From NCBI GenBank assembly GCA_963786295.1, contig CAWAYV010000039.1, positions 1 to 17,888 on the forward strand: a DNA stretch of 17,888 nt, in the 5' to 3' direction. The position numbers and the translations under genes were made by a program. This stretch comes from JACCZX01 sp963786295. Its GTDB lineage: Bacteria > Pseudomonadota > Gammaproteobacteria > Burkholderiales > Burkholderiaceae_F. Each line of letters begins with the position of its first letter. The stretch's first letter is position 1. Positions 8,027 to 14,819 of this stretch are shown here, one piece after another. The notes below the pieces were generated by a model that was not told where the DNA came from, searched no databases, and saw only the letters and a program-made list of their open reading frames with translations.

Positions 8027-8263
8027 ATGAAAGAAAAGGGCCGGATGGCGGTACTTGCGTTGAGCGCGATCCTTTTGTGCGGATGCGCGATTCAGGCGGG
8101 CGAAATCTCACCAAACCCCGCGCTGATGGCAGGTACCGACCCGGTGCCCAAGGAAAGCGTCGCTGGCCGCAAGATGTCCGCAGTCGTATCAGATACAAAA
8201 TCAGAGGCAGGGCACTTTTCACCGCGAGATAGTGTGTTAGGCGTCGCCGGTGGGGACGATTGA
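8027..8263 (+). CDS. Small putative lipoprotein (78 aa)
   Basis: The ATG at 8027 follows AAGGA with seven-base spacing. The N-terminus (MKEKGRMAVLALSAILLCGC) is a basic stretch, a short hydrophobic core and a lipobox LCGC with the lipidated cysteine at residue 20. It should be an envelope lipoprotein of about 59 residues after processing. The mature part (SPNPALMAGTDPVPKES, then a polar tail ending GGDD) has no domain I know. It probably forms a two-gene unit with the 7742 gene. Its last 27 bases overlap the convergent cupin gene, whose TAA lies at 8237-8239. Function unknown. Confidence 0.65.
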   Translation: MKEKGRMAVLALSAILLCGCAIQAGEISPNPALMAGTDPVPKESVAGRKMSAVVSDTKSEAGHFSPRDSVLGVAGGDD

Positions 8264-8617
8264 CGCAGTCTCCACCATCAAGATGACTGCGCGATCGGGG
8301 GCGCGCGTCCGGTGAACCACACCCTTCGGCACGACGAAGCCCTCTTGCGGCTGTAGATCAATTGAGCGGTCTTCAAGATCGATGATGAAATGGCCTTCGA
8401 GGACGAAGAAGAATTCATCGTCATTGTCGTGTTTGTGCCAGTGATATTCGCCCTGCAAGACGCCCAGGCGCACAACTGATTCATTCACCTTGCAGAGCGT
8501 TTGGTTGTACCACTCGTCGGTGCATGCCCTGACAAGTGACGGAACGTCCACCAGACTGAGCCCCGGAAACTTGACGTCCAGGTGGGTGGCGTACGTGTAA
8601 CCGCTGGGACTGCTCAT
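8237..8617 (-). CDS. Cupin-domain protein
   Basis: This is a single-domain cupin of 126 residues. The first cupin motif is clear (GEYHWHKHDNDDEFFFVLEG: His59, His61, Glu68 as likely metal ligands). The second is weaker (GFVVPKGVVHRT, His102). Such proteins are metal-dependent isomerases, lyases or dioxygenases, or sugar-binding sensors; substrate cannot be inferred. I choose the ATG at 8617 (MSSPSGYTYA) because GGAG lies just upstream; an ATG at 8647 in the same frame would add ten residues without a ribosome site. The start lies 41 bases after the Gfa stop on the same strand, so it is probably the last gene of the SMP-30/Gfa/cupin operon. Confidence 0.88.
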   Translation of the reverse strand: MSSPSGYTYATHLDVKFPGLSLVDVPSLVRACTDEWYNQTLCKVNESVVRLGVLQGEYHWHKHDNDDEFFFVLEGHFIIDLEDRSIDLQPQEGFVVPKGVVHRTRAPDRAVILMVETASIVPTGDA

Positions 8618-8658
8618 AAAGACTCCATATGGCGCCTGGGAATACACCAGCGATGCGT

Positions 8659-9250
8659 TTATGCGGTCGCTGTGCTACTAAGCTTTCCCGATGCTTTCGC
8701 CGTGTGCGTGGCAATCGCGTCCATCAACGTCGGCGACAAACAGTCATAAGGCTCCAGGCGAAGTTCTTTCAGGCGCGACCTGACCGCGCCCATGTTGGCC
8801 GGATCGAACCCCGACTCGATGATCGACGAAACGAATGCGGCAAACTCGGGCGGAGCCCAGCCGCGATCGCGTGACAGCTCGGTGTGAATGAAGTCCAGGC
8901 CAAAGAATGGATGGTTCTTGTTCTCGATGCGTCCGTACATGTGCACGCCACAGACCTTGCACGCGTGCCGCTTGATGGTCGCACTTTCATCCACGACTTT
9001 CAGCTTGTCCTGATTCGCAGTCACGCTTACCTTGTCGCGCGGCACGACGGCGACTTGCGAAAACACCGCGCCGCTCGGCTTCCAACACTTCGTACAGCCG
9101 CAAACGTGGTTATGCGCAACCTGTGCCGCCAATCGATACCGTTACCTTTTTTTCGGAGCAATGGCATTGCAAAGTGCCGCCGGCGAAATTTGCTGCTGCG
9201 GGTTTAAGGCCCTGATCGACGTCTGGATGGATGGAGATCGCTTTAGCCAT
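8659..9250 (-). CDS. gfa: S-(hydroxymethyl)glutathione synthase (glutathione-dependent formaldehyde-activating enzyme), one frameshift near 9129
   Basis: Gfa promotes the condensation of formaldehyde with glutathione, the first step of glutathione-linked formaldehyde oxidation, in the cytoplasm. An ideal AGGAGG precedes the ATG at 9250. The first 40 codons read MAKAISIHPDVDQGLKPAAA, then FAGGTLQCHCSEKKVTVSI, and hit a stop near 9113. Dropping one base of the GG at 9129-9130 (complement) continues as AAQVAHNHVCGCTKCWKP. All seven zinc-site cysteines expected for Gfa are present: CHC (29, 31), CGCTKC (50, 52, 55) and CKVC (97, 100). HMYGRIENKNHPF and LEPYDCLSPTLMDAIATH complete the family pattern. 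The restored length of about 196 residues is normal, and 3n+1 fits one inserted base. It starts 26 bases after the SMP-30 stop. No S-(hydroxymethyl)glutathione dehydrogenase gene lies in the window. Confidence 0.92.
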
Positions 9251-9276
9251 GTCAATTTCCTCCTGTTAGCAGATAG

Positions 9277-10330
9277 TCATGCGGCGCCGTGCGCTTCAAC
9301 GTACAGCGCATACAGCGAATGGCAGCTCGCCATGTACAGGCGATTTCTCTTGGCGCCGCCGAAGGCCAGGTTTGCGCAGCGCTCGGGCAGGCGGATGTGG
9401 CCGATAGCTTTTCCCTGCGGGTTGAACACCATCACGCCATCCAGGTCTGACGACGTCGCGCCGGGCGCGCCGCTCCAGCCCCAGCCGCACCACAGGTTGC
9501 CATCCATATCGACCTTGATGCCATCGATCGCGCCCGGGCCGTTGGCATCCACCACCTTGGTCTTGTTCGACACCGCGCCGTTGGCAGCGACGTCGTAGCT
9601 CCAGATCAGGCGGTTCGGCTGCGCACGGCCTTCGACGACATAGAGCTTCTTCTCGTCGGGCGAGAACGCAAGCCCATTGGGGCCGGCCAAGCTCTGCAGT
9701 GACGAGTCCGAGCTTGCCGTCGGGCGCAATGCGATACACGGAGTGAGGCAATTCGGGCGTCGCCTTGTCGCCTTCCCAGTTGCCGCCGATACCGAACGGT
9801 GGGTCGGTGAACCAGATCGAGCCGTCGGACTTGCACACGATGTCGTTCGGCGAGTTCAGCCGCTTGCCGTTGAACTTGTCGGCCAGCACGGTGATCTTGC
9901 CGTCGTAGTCGGTGCGCGTCACGCTGCGCGTCAGGTGTTCGCAGGCAAGCAGCCGTCCCTGGCGGTCGCGCGCCAAGCCGTTGGAAAAGTTTGCCGGGTG
10001 GCGAAACACACCGAAGGTGCCGGTGGCTTCGTCGTAACGCATGATGCGATTGTTCGGAATGTCGCTGACCAGCAGATAGCGGCCGTCACCGAACCACACC
10101 GGCCCTTCGGCCCAGCGCATGCCGCTGCCGACCTGCTCGACGCTGCTGCTGTAGATGCGGTATTTGCCGAAACTCGGATCGAGGATTTGTACCGACGGAT
10201 CGGGGTAGCGCTGATTCGGTTTGAAGTCGAACGATTGCGCGCTGACGACACTGCCAAGGGCTGCCAGGCCAGTGCCTGCAGATGCCTTTAGGAAATCACG
10301 CCGGGAGTCGGTGATCTTGTTCTCTTCCAT
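9277..10330 (-). CDS. Tat-exported SMP-30/gluconolactonase-family lactonase, one frameshift near 9687
   Basis: This is a six-bladed propeller hydrolase of the SMP-30/gluconolactonase/luciferin-regenerating family, which opens sugar or other lactones using a bound divalent metal. The N-terminus has a twin-arginine signal (SRRDFLK at residues 9-15, then a hydrophobic stretch to SAQS), so it is exported folded. Metal-site segments are visible: WAEGPVW (Glu75), NSPNDIVCKSDGSIWFTDPPFG, GPNGLAFSPDEKKLY and AIDGIKVDMDGNLW. After VTAEL (about 9688) the frame shifts. Deleting one G of the GG there gives ELAGPNGLAFSPDEK in the second frame, which runs to the TGA at 9277-9279. The span 3n+1 fits. GGAG precedes the ATG at 10330. 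It appears to be the first gene of the operon with gfa and the cupin. Confidence 0.92.
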
Positions 10331-10457
10331 GATTGTCTCCGTCGTTGGTCAAGCTTGTTTTTAATTGTTTGCGTGCTGGACATCTCCGCACACCTGAGTC
10401 AGCAGACATTCAAGCTAGACGGTCAGATGCGGCTGGTTGCCGCGAAGGCGCGGTCAG
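10331..10457. other. Intergenic region between DUF3299 gene and SMP-30 operon
   Basis: This stretch of 127 bases follows the DUF3299 stop and precedes the SMP-30 start, all on the minus strand. A small CCGCG-CCTT-CGCGG hairpin lies around 10442-10455 but has no T-run, so termination there is not convincing. The SMP-30 promoter should lie here; I cannot point to boxes. Confidence 0.35.
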
Positions 10458-10967
10458 CTATTTGACTCCGGTCGCCAACTGCGCCTCGGTCAGCCGGTAA
10501 TACAAACCATACGGATCATCACGGAGCACATTTAACCGGCCGGCAAGGACCACCGGCTCATAGGTGTGCTTGATCGACGTCTTCGCTTTGACCTCGACGA
10601 TGTATTCGGGACCGACCGACAAACAGAACGGACAATCCGCTGGCCGCATGGTCAATAAAAAGTGATCATGCTTCTCGCCGGCGGCGATCGGCATCATGTA
10701 GCCCTGCAATTTGACGTCCTGCTGATCGAGCTTGCGAATTTCGGCAGCGAACTCAGGAACGAAGCGCTGGCCGACCTGCGCTGTCTTGACCTGACCCAGC
10801 AATTTCCACGAAACGACGCCTTTTACTTCCGGCAGATCGTTTAGCAGCTGCGGATCGATCGGCAACGCCATCCCACGGTTGCCGGTGCTCGGAGATTGCG
10901 CGGCCGCTGGACCTGCGACCATCAGCAGCATCGCTGCTGCTAGTGCCACTGTATGCAATCGATTCAT
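10458..10967 (-). CDS. Exported DUF3299-family protein with CPFC motif
   Basis: This is a 169-residue secreted protein with a clear signal peptide (residues 1 to about 23, ending AAAQ). The core matches DUF3299: VSWKLLGQV, FVPEFAAEIRKLDQQDVKLQGYMMPI, then HDHFLLTMRPADCPFCLSVGPEYIVEV. A CxxC pair (Cys112, Cys115) within this block could bind a metal or form a redox disulfide. The family's biochemical role is not established; as I recall, it commonly sits beside MacB/FtsX-like ABC transporters and has been linked to metal, especially zinc, uptake loci in Vibrio. Here it is the last gene of such an operon, 19 bases after the small His/Cys gene. A good ribosome site (GGAGG, eight bases before the ATG at 10967) supports the start. 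It is intact. Confidence 0.87.
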   Translation of the reverse strand: MNRLHTVALAAAMLLMVAGPAAAQSPSTGNRGMALPIDPQLLNDLPEVKGVVSWKLLGQVKTAQVGQRFVPEFAAEIRKLDQQDVKLQGYMMPIAAGEKHDHFLLTMRPADCPFCLSVGPEYIVEVKAKTSIKHTYEPVVLAGRLNVLRDDPYGLYYRLTEAQLATGVK

Positions 10968-10986
10968 TGGACTCGCCTCCGATCAC

Positions 10987-11265
10987 TCAATGAGCATGCC
11001 GCATGCCGCAATACTGGCCCACCGCGATACCCTTGCATGCCTCGCGCAGCCGCTCGTGGCATTGCTTCTCGGCCGTACCCGCTTCCAGACAACGCGCGGC
11101 TTCCTCGTGGGCCTTGGCCATTTGCCGGTGGCGCGCAATATCTTCATTGCGATGTACATCTTCCTTCGACGACTTAGCCGCCGCAGGGTTCTTGCTTGCC
11201 GGAGCGCTGGACTGCGCAAATGCAGCCACTGACACGAGTAATGGAAGTATCCATATCGCTTTCAT
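10987..11265 (-). CDS. Small exported His/Cys-rich protein (92 aa) inside the ABC operon
   Basis: I do not recognise a named family. The ATG at 11265 lies four bases after the permease stop, with AAGGG just upstream, indicating translational coupling. A signal peptide (MKAIWILPLLVSVAAFA) suggests a periplasmic location. The mature protein has a low-complexity Ala/Ser/Lys linker, then a probably helical part with six histidines (38, 46, 53, 70, 90, 92) and four cysteines (59, 69, 77, 86), ending CGMRHAH. The Cys spacing is C-x9-C then C-x8-C, suggesting a disulfide-linked helical hairpin, or metal binding together with the histidines. The operon context with an ABC transporter and DUF3299 favours metal or redox handling (inference). 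Confidence 0.8.
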   Translation of the reverse strand: MKAIWILPLLVSVAAFAQSSAPASKNPAAAKSSKEDVHRNEDIARHRQMAKAHEEAARCLEAGTAEKQCHERLREACKGIAVGQYCGMRHAH

Positions 11266-11269
11266 CGAT

Positions 11270-12467
11270 TCACCCTTTGGCAAGAGTTTGCGCCACATCC
11301 ATCCGACCGGCGCGCCAGGCGGGTAGCAGCGCAGCAATGGTCGCAATCAGGAACGCAACAATACCAATCCACAGCAATTCAGGCGTGACATGCGCAGTCA
11401 CCGTAAACGCTCGGGCCTGGGTCAGCCAGTGCGCGACGACGGCCACCGCGACGAGCCCAATCAGCAAACCCAAGATGATTGCAACAAACGCAAGTAGCCA
11501 CGCTTCAAACAGCATAAGCCCAACGATGCGACTGCGGCTGGCGCCGAGCAATCGCATGATGGCGATATCGTAGCGTCGCTCTTCGAGCGCGTTATACAGC
11601 GTGACAAACAGAGCGAGCAGGGACGATGCAATCAGAACGGCGGCGAACACACGCATTGTGTCTATGCCAACGCCGACAACCGCGAAAAGTCGCGCCAATT
11701 CGCTGGCCGGCGACGCTGCCATCAATCGGCTTTCGGCATTGACCTGCCGCGGCACGATCGCCGCCGCCAACGGCGACGCATAGCGCACCAGCAGCGCCGT
11801 TACTTCGCGCTCGGCTTCCAAGATCGCGCGCTCGTCGGCGTCCGCGGGTTCGCCTTCGTGCACTCGCCATACGCTTGCTTTGTCGGTAATTACAAGCCGA
11901 TCGAGAACAGTGCCTGTCGGCATCAAGACGCCAACCACGCGGTAGATCGACTCCTCGTGCACTGCTCCGCCAGCGGTCGAGGCCATGCGCTCCGGCAAAC
12001 GTCGACGCGAGCGAGAGTCCGGTGGCGCGCGCGACGTCGGCGCCGAGCACAGCTTGCATAGGCGCAGTCCAGATCGCGCCGGCAGCAAGACGACCGCCAT
12101 AGTGCTCTATCAACGCAGGCTCTGTACCGACGATGCGAAACCCTTGAAAGTTGTCGCCCAGCGATACCGGGATCACCTGCGCAATCAGCCGATTGGCGCG
12201 CAATTGTTCCAGCGCGCCGAGCGGTACGTTGCCGGTTGGAATATCGATGTGATAAACGGCCGAAAGAATCAACTGCAAGGGCGAGCCCTTGGCGCCGACA
12301 ACGAGGTCGATACCTTGCGCGTCGCGCGCCAACTGGCGTGACAGTTGCCCCTGAACAAGGACGACAAAAACCAGGGTGGCGATGCCAAGCGCAAGCAGCA
12401 CCACCGCCAGTACCGTTTGCAGCGGTTTGCGCAAAAGCTGCGCGATGATGAGTCGCCAAGCGTTCAT
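11270..12467 (-). CDS. ABC transporter permease, MacB/FtsX type, one frameshift near 11978
   Basis: This is the membrane subunit of an ABC system of the MacB/FtsX/LolE type, about 398 residues after correction. The N-terminal helix (TVLAVVLLALGIATLVFVVLV) is followed by a long periplasmic domain (DLVVGAKGSPLQLILSAVYHIDIPTGNVP, then VIPVSLGDNFQGFRIVGTEP). Three C-terminal helices follow, beginning FAAVLIASSLLALFVTLYNALEERR, with the FtsX hallmarks IAIMRLLGASR and ALLPAWRAGRMDVAQTLA. Near 11978 the frame breaks within FAGAHGL; removing one base continues to GGAVHEESIYRVVGVLMPTGTVLDRL. The span 3n+1 fits one inserted base. Its ATG overlaps the ATPase stop as ATGA (12464-12467). FtsX-type permeases usually drive mechanical work or lipid, peptide or drug export rather than classical import. 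Confidence 0.92.
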
Positions 12468-13099
12468 CCCTGCGCTCTGGTCAAATGCACTTGGCGTGCG
12501 AAACGTTCGCGAATTCTCGCGTCGTGCGTCGCGACGACGAGCAATGCACCTGTCATACGGGCCGCTTCGAACAACAGCTCGACCGCTCGCTCGGAATTTG
12601 AATCGTCCAGGCTGGACGTGGGTTCGTCCGCCAGCAACAAACGCGGCTTATTGACGATCGCACGGGCAATCGCCACGCGCTGCTGTTCGCCAACACTTAA
12701 CTTTTCAGGCCGCGCGTTCAGTCGCGCCTGCAGACCTAAATCCTTCAACAAGGCACGAGCGGTACCGCTTTCGGCGTTGCCAACGAAATACTGCGCCAGG
12801 CGCACGTTGTCGAGCGCACTCAGGCTCGGTAGCAGATGTAGCAGCTGCGGAATTACACCAATGCGGCTTGCGCGCCAGCGGTCGTCGCGGTCCGCCGCCG
12901 GATAAAGAACTTCACCGTCAAGTGTCACGCTGCCTGAGGTCGGACGCAGGATGCCGGCCAAGACATGAAGCAATGTGGTCTTGCCGACACCGCTCGGTCC
13001 AATCAGAGCGCAGTGTTCGTCGCGTGCGAGTTCAAAATCGGGCACCGCCAACACAAGCATGTTGGCGTAGCGATGAGAGACTGCGCGAACCGCGAGCAT
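12464..13099 (-). CDS. ABC transporter ATP-binding protein (LolD/MacB type)
   Basis: This is the nucleotide-binding subunit, 211 residues and intact. Walker A is GPSGVGKTT (34-42), the Q-loop is GVIPQ (Gln85), the signature is LSVGEQQ (134-140), Walker B is LLLADEP (Asp158, Glu159) and the switch histidine is in ATHD (His192). It belongs by similarity to the LolD/FtsE/MacB subgroup that pairs with FtsX-like permeases, which agrees with the overlapping downstream permease gene. The signature has V in place of the common G (LSGGE to LSVGE), a tolerated variation. It begins at ATG 13099 as the first gene of a four-gene minus-strand operon whose promoter should lie in 13100-13232. Confidence 0.95.
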   Translation of the reverse strand: MLAVRAVSHRYANMLVLAVPDFELARDEHCALIGPSGVGKTTLLHVLAGILRPTSGSVTLDGEVLYPAADRDDRWRASRIGVIPQLLHLLPSLSALDNVRLAQYFVGNAESGTARALLKDLGLQARLNARPEKLSVGEQQRVAIARAIVNKPRLLLADEPTSSLDDSNSERAVELLFEAARMTGALLVVATHDARIRERFARQVHLTRAQG

Positions 13100-13145
13100 G
13101 CGGCAAGCTTAGCGCCGCCGCTCGCGCTGCCTCGTCGGGCAAGCG

Positions 13146-13165
13146 TTCTATAACTGGACATAGAA
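13146..13165. repeat. Inverted repeat TTCTAT-N8-ATAGAA, possible operator
   Basis: Six-base arms are exact complements across an eight-base spacer, 47 bases before the ABC ATPase start. The 6-8-6 geometry is compatible with a dimeric repressor. It does not match a metal-repressor box that I can name with confidence. Confidence 0.4.
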
Positions 13166-13187
13166 TTGCCAGAAGTCGCAGCTCAAC

Positions 13188-13208
13188 TGCTGGTCACTTG
13201 CGCCAGCA
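13188..13208. repeat. Inverted repeat TGCTGG-N9-CCAGCA
   Basis: Exact six-base arms lie about 25 bases before the ATG of the membrane-protein gene. It could be a leader hairpin or a second protein-binding site. The motif TCACTTG occurs in its spacer and again about 21 bases downstream, next to the ribosome site. Confidence 0.3.
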
Positions 13209-13232
13209 CAGATGATCACTTGGGGACCTCAC

Positions 13233-13734
13233 ATGATTCTCGGTATGTCCACGTCCACGTTTACCTTCGTTCATACCGCCTTGAGTCTCGTCGGGATCTT
13301 CGCCGGCCTCATCGTTTTATTGGCATGTTTAGTTCCAAGCGGCTTGAAGGGTGGACCGCAGTTTTTCTTTTCACGACGGTGCTGACGAGCGTGACGGGAT
13401 TCTTTTTCCCGGTCGATCGGATACTGCCGTCGCACATCGTGGGCGTTCTTTCGCTGGTAGTGCTGGCGGTGACGCTCGCGGGGCTGTACATCTATCGGCT
13501 CGCGGGAGCATGGCGTTGGCTCTATGTGGCTACCGCAGTTTCGCTCTTACCTGAATGTCTTCGTCGGCGTCGTGCAGGCGTTCGCAAAGTGCCGTTTCTC
13601 AATGCCTTAGCGCCCACGCAGAAGGACTTGCCATTCGTCGTTGCGCAGGGCGTCGTGCTCCTATCTTTGTCTACTTCGGTATCAAGGCGTGCGATCTTTT
13701 CATCCCGAGGCCATCGCCGGCGCCGCGCGCTTGA
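13233..13734 (+). CDS. Multi-spanning inner-membrane protein of unknown function; four single-base frameshifts
   Basis: Reconstructed across frames, this is a protein of about 167 residues with four or five hydrophobic helices. It starts at ATG 13233 (MILGMSTSTFTFVHTALSLV) with GGGGA upstream and ends at TGA 13732-13734 after IPRPSPAPRA. Order: helix 1, then SKRLEGWTAVFLFTTVLTSVTGFFFP, LPSHIVGVLSLVVLAVTLAGL, RLAGAWRWLYVATAVSLYLNVFVGVVQAF, KVPFLNALAPTQKDLPFVVAQGVVLL and FVYFGIKACDLF. It resembles a conserved proteobacterial membrane family with no assigned role. Shifts are inferred at a TTTT run near 13315 (missing T), TT near 13548 (extra T), AAA near 13589 (missing base) and near 13663 (missing base). 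The net change agrees with the 3n+1 span. A DsbA-fold gene follows after 8 bases. Confidence 0.75.
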
Positions 13735-13742
13735 GACGTCGA

Positions 13743-14285
13743 GTGACGATCCTTCACACGTTCGAGCTGGCTGCTCCTGTACTCGCAACTGATCATTCGC
13801 TGGGCCCGTCGGATGCCGCGGTGACTCTGGTTGAGTACGGCGATTTCGAGTGCCCCAACTGCAAACAGGCCGCACCGGTGGTGAAGTTGCTGCTGTCTCA
13901 CTTCATCGGGCGCCTTCGCGTCGTGTATCGCCACTTCCCGCTCGAGGAGGTTCATCCTCACGCACTTTCTGCGGCGAAAGCGGCCGAATGCGCGGGCGGA
14001 CAAGGCAAGTTCTGGCCGATGCACGACGTTCTGTTCGAGAACCAGAGCGCGCTGAAATTCCACCATTGGAGTGAGTACGCGCAACGGTTGGAGCTCGACA
14101 TGCCTCGCTTCACGTCAGAAATGAACGATACGGTTTATCTGCAACGAATTCGGGAGCACAAACAAAGCGGGGAGAAGAGCGGAGTGCGCTCCACGCCGAC
14201 ATTCTTCATCAACGGCAAGCTGCACGACGTTTCTTTCGGCATCTCGAGCCTATTCGATGCCGTTGAAAAAGTGCTCCGAACGTGA
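13743..14285 (+). CDS. DsbA-family thioredoxin-fold protein (CPNC), apparently without signal peptide
   Basis: This 180-residue protein is of the DsbA/FrnE-like thiol-disulfide oxidoreductase group. Family features are clear: GPSDAAVTLVEYGDFECPNCK with the active pair Cys37 and Cys40, VVYRHFPLEEVHPHALSAAKAAE, QGKFWPMHDVLFENQ, and the cis-proline loop GVRSTPTFFINGK. The start is the weakest part. I choose GTG 13743 (MTILHTFELAAP) because it lies eight bases after the upstream stop and gives the length usual for single-domain relatives; no strong ribosome site is seen. This N-terminus has no convincing signal peptide, so the protein may be cytoplasmic, unlike classical DsbA. Alternatively, an indel upstream could hide an export signal. 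It probably forms a unit with the preceding membrane gene and converges with the GNAT gene one base away. Confidence 0.9.
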   Translation: MTILHTFELAAPVLATDHSLGPSDAAVTLVEYGDFECPNCKQAAPVVKLLLSHFIGRLRVVYRHFPLEEVHPHALSAAKAAECAGGQGKFWPMHDVLFENQSALKFHHWSEYAQRLELDMPRFTSEMNDTVYLQRIREHKQSGEKSGVRSTPTFFINGKLHDVSFGISSLFDAVEKVLRT

Positions 14286-14286
14286 A

Positions 14287-14814
14287 CTAAGCGCCGAGGT
14301 TGCGGTAGTACACCGTCGTGCCGCACAGTCCGCCCTGTGGCAGCAACGCATAGCCGGGAATCACACCGACGCGTTGCCAACCCACGCGCTCGTACAGGCG
14401 TTCGGCATCGTCACTGGCGGTATCGAGCACCAGCAGCGTCTTGCCGCATTCGCGCGCGGTAGCTTCGGCGGCTCGCAACAGCGCTGCCCCCAGCCCTTGG
14501 CGACGTGCGCGGCGATGCACCAGCATCTTCGACAGATCGGCGCGGTGCGGTTGATTCTCGGGCTGGTCGAGCACCAACTGCACGGTGCCGCACACGCCTT
14601 GCGCATCGTCAGCAACCAGCAGCGCGCGTTCACCAGCGGCCACGCTTTGGGCCACGCCGCGCCAGAACGCAACGGCGCGGTCGCGCGCCAGCGGGTGCAT
14701 GAAGCTCACCGACGCACCGCCTTCGACGCAGTCGATCAGCACATCGGCAAGTTCGTCGATCTGCGAGTCATCGAGTGCGTGTACGCGTTTTACAGACCCG
14801 CGGGGTGTGATCAT
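14287..14814 (-). CDS. GNAT-family N-acetyltransferase
   Basis: This is a 175-residue protein of the Gcn5-related fold, transferring acetyl from acetyl-CoA to an amine. The acetyl-CoA loop is present in motif A (LSKMLVHRRARRQGLGAALLRAAEA, with RQGLGA at about 105-110), followed by a motif-B-like strand KTLLVLDTASDDAERLYERVGW. The N-terminal half (IDELADVLIDCVEGGASVSFM and FWRGVAQSV) is typical of a subgroup often annotated as phosphinothricin- or antibiotic-acetylating without proof. The substrate is unknown. The ATG at 14814 lies five bases after the aldolase TAA, and AAGGG overlaps that stop, so translation is probably coupled to the class II aldolase. Confidence 0.92.
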   Translation of the reverse strand: MITPRGSVKRVHALDDSQIDELADVLIDCVEGGASVSFMHPLARDRAVAFWRGVAQSVAAGERALLVADDAQGVCGTVQLVLDQPENQPHRADLSKMLVHRRARRQGLGAALLRAAEATARECGKTLLVLDTASDDAERLYERVGWQRVGVIPGYALLPQGGLCGTTVYYRNLGA

Positions 14815-14819
14815 CGCCC

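Larger units (their letters stand above)
13100..13232. promoter_or_regulatory. Divergent regulatory region between the ABC operon and the membrane-protein gene
   Basis: These 133 bases separate divergent starts and carry two inverted repeats: TTCTAT-8-ATAGAA (13146-13165) and TGCTGG-9-CCAGCA (13188-13208). The first is AT-rich inside a GC-rich background, and its left arm overlaps a possible minus-strand -10 (TATAGA, complement of 13146-13151), so it could be an operator for the ABC operon. The second would sit in the leader of the plus-strand gene. Both are read by eye. Confidence 0.45.

Noticed and set aside
10331..13232. Drug efflux (MacAB) reading of the ABC operon
   Set aside because: There is no MacA-type membrane-fusion protein or outer-membrane channel; the ATPase and permease are separate, and the partners are DUF3299 and a small His/Cys protein.
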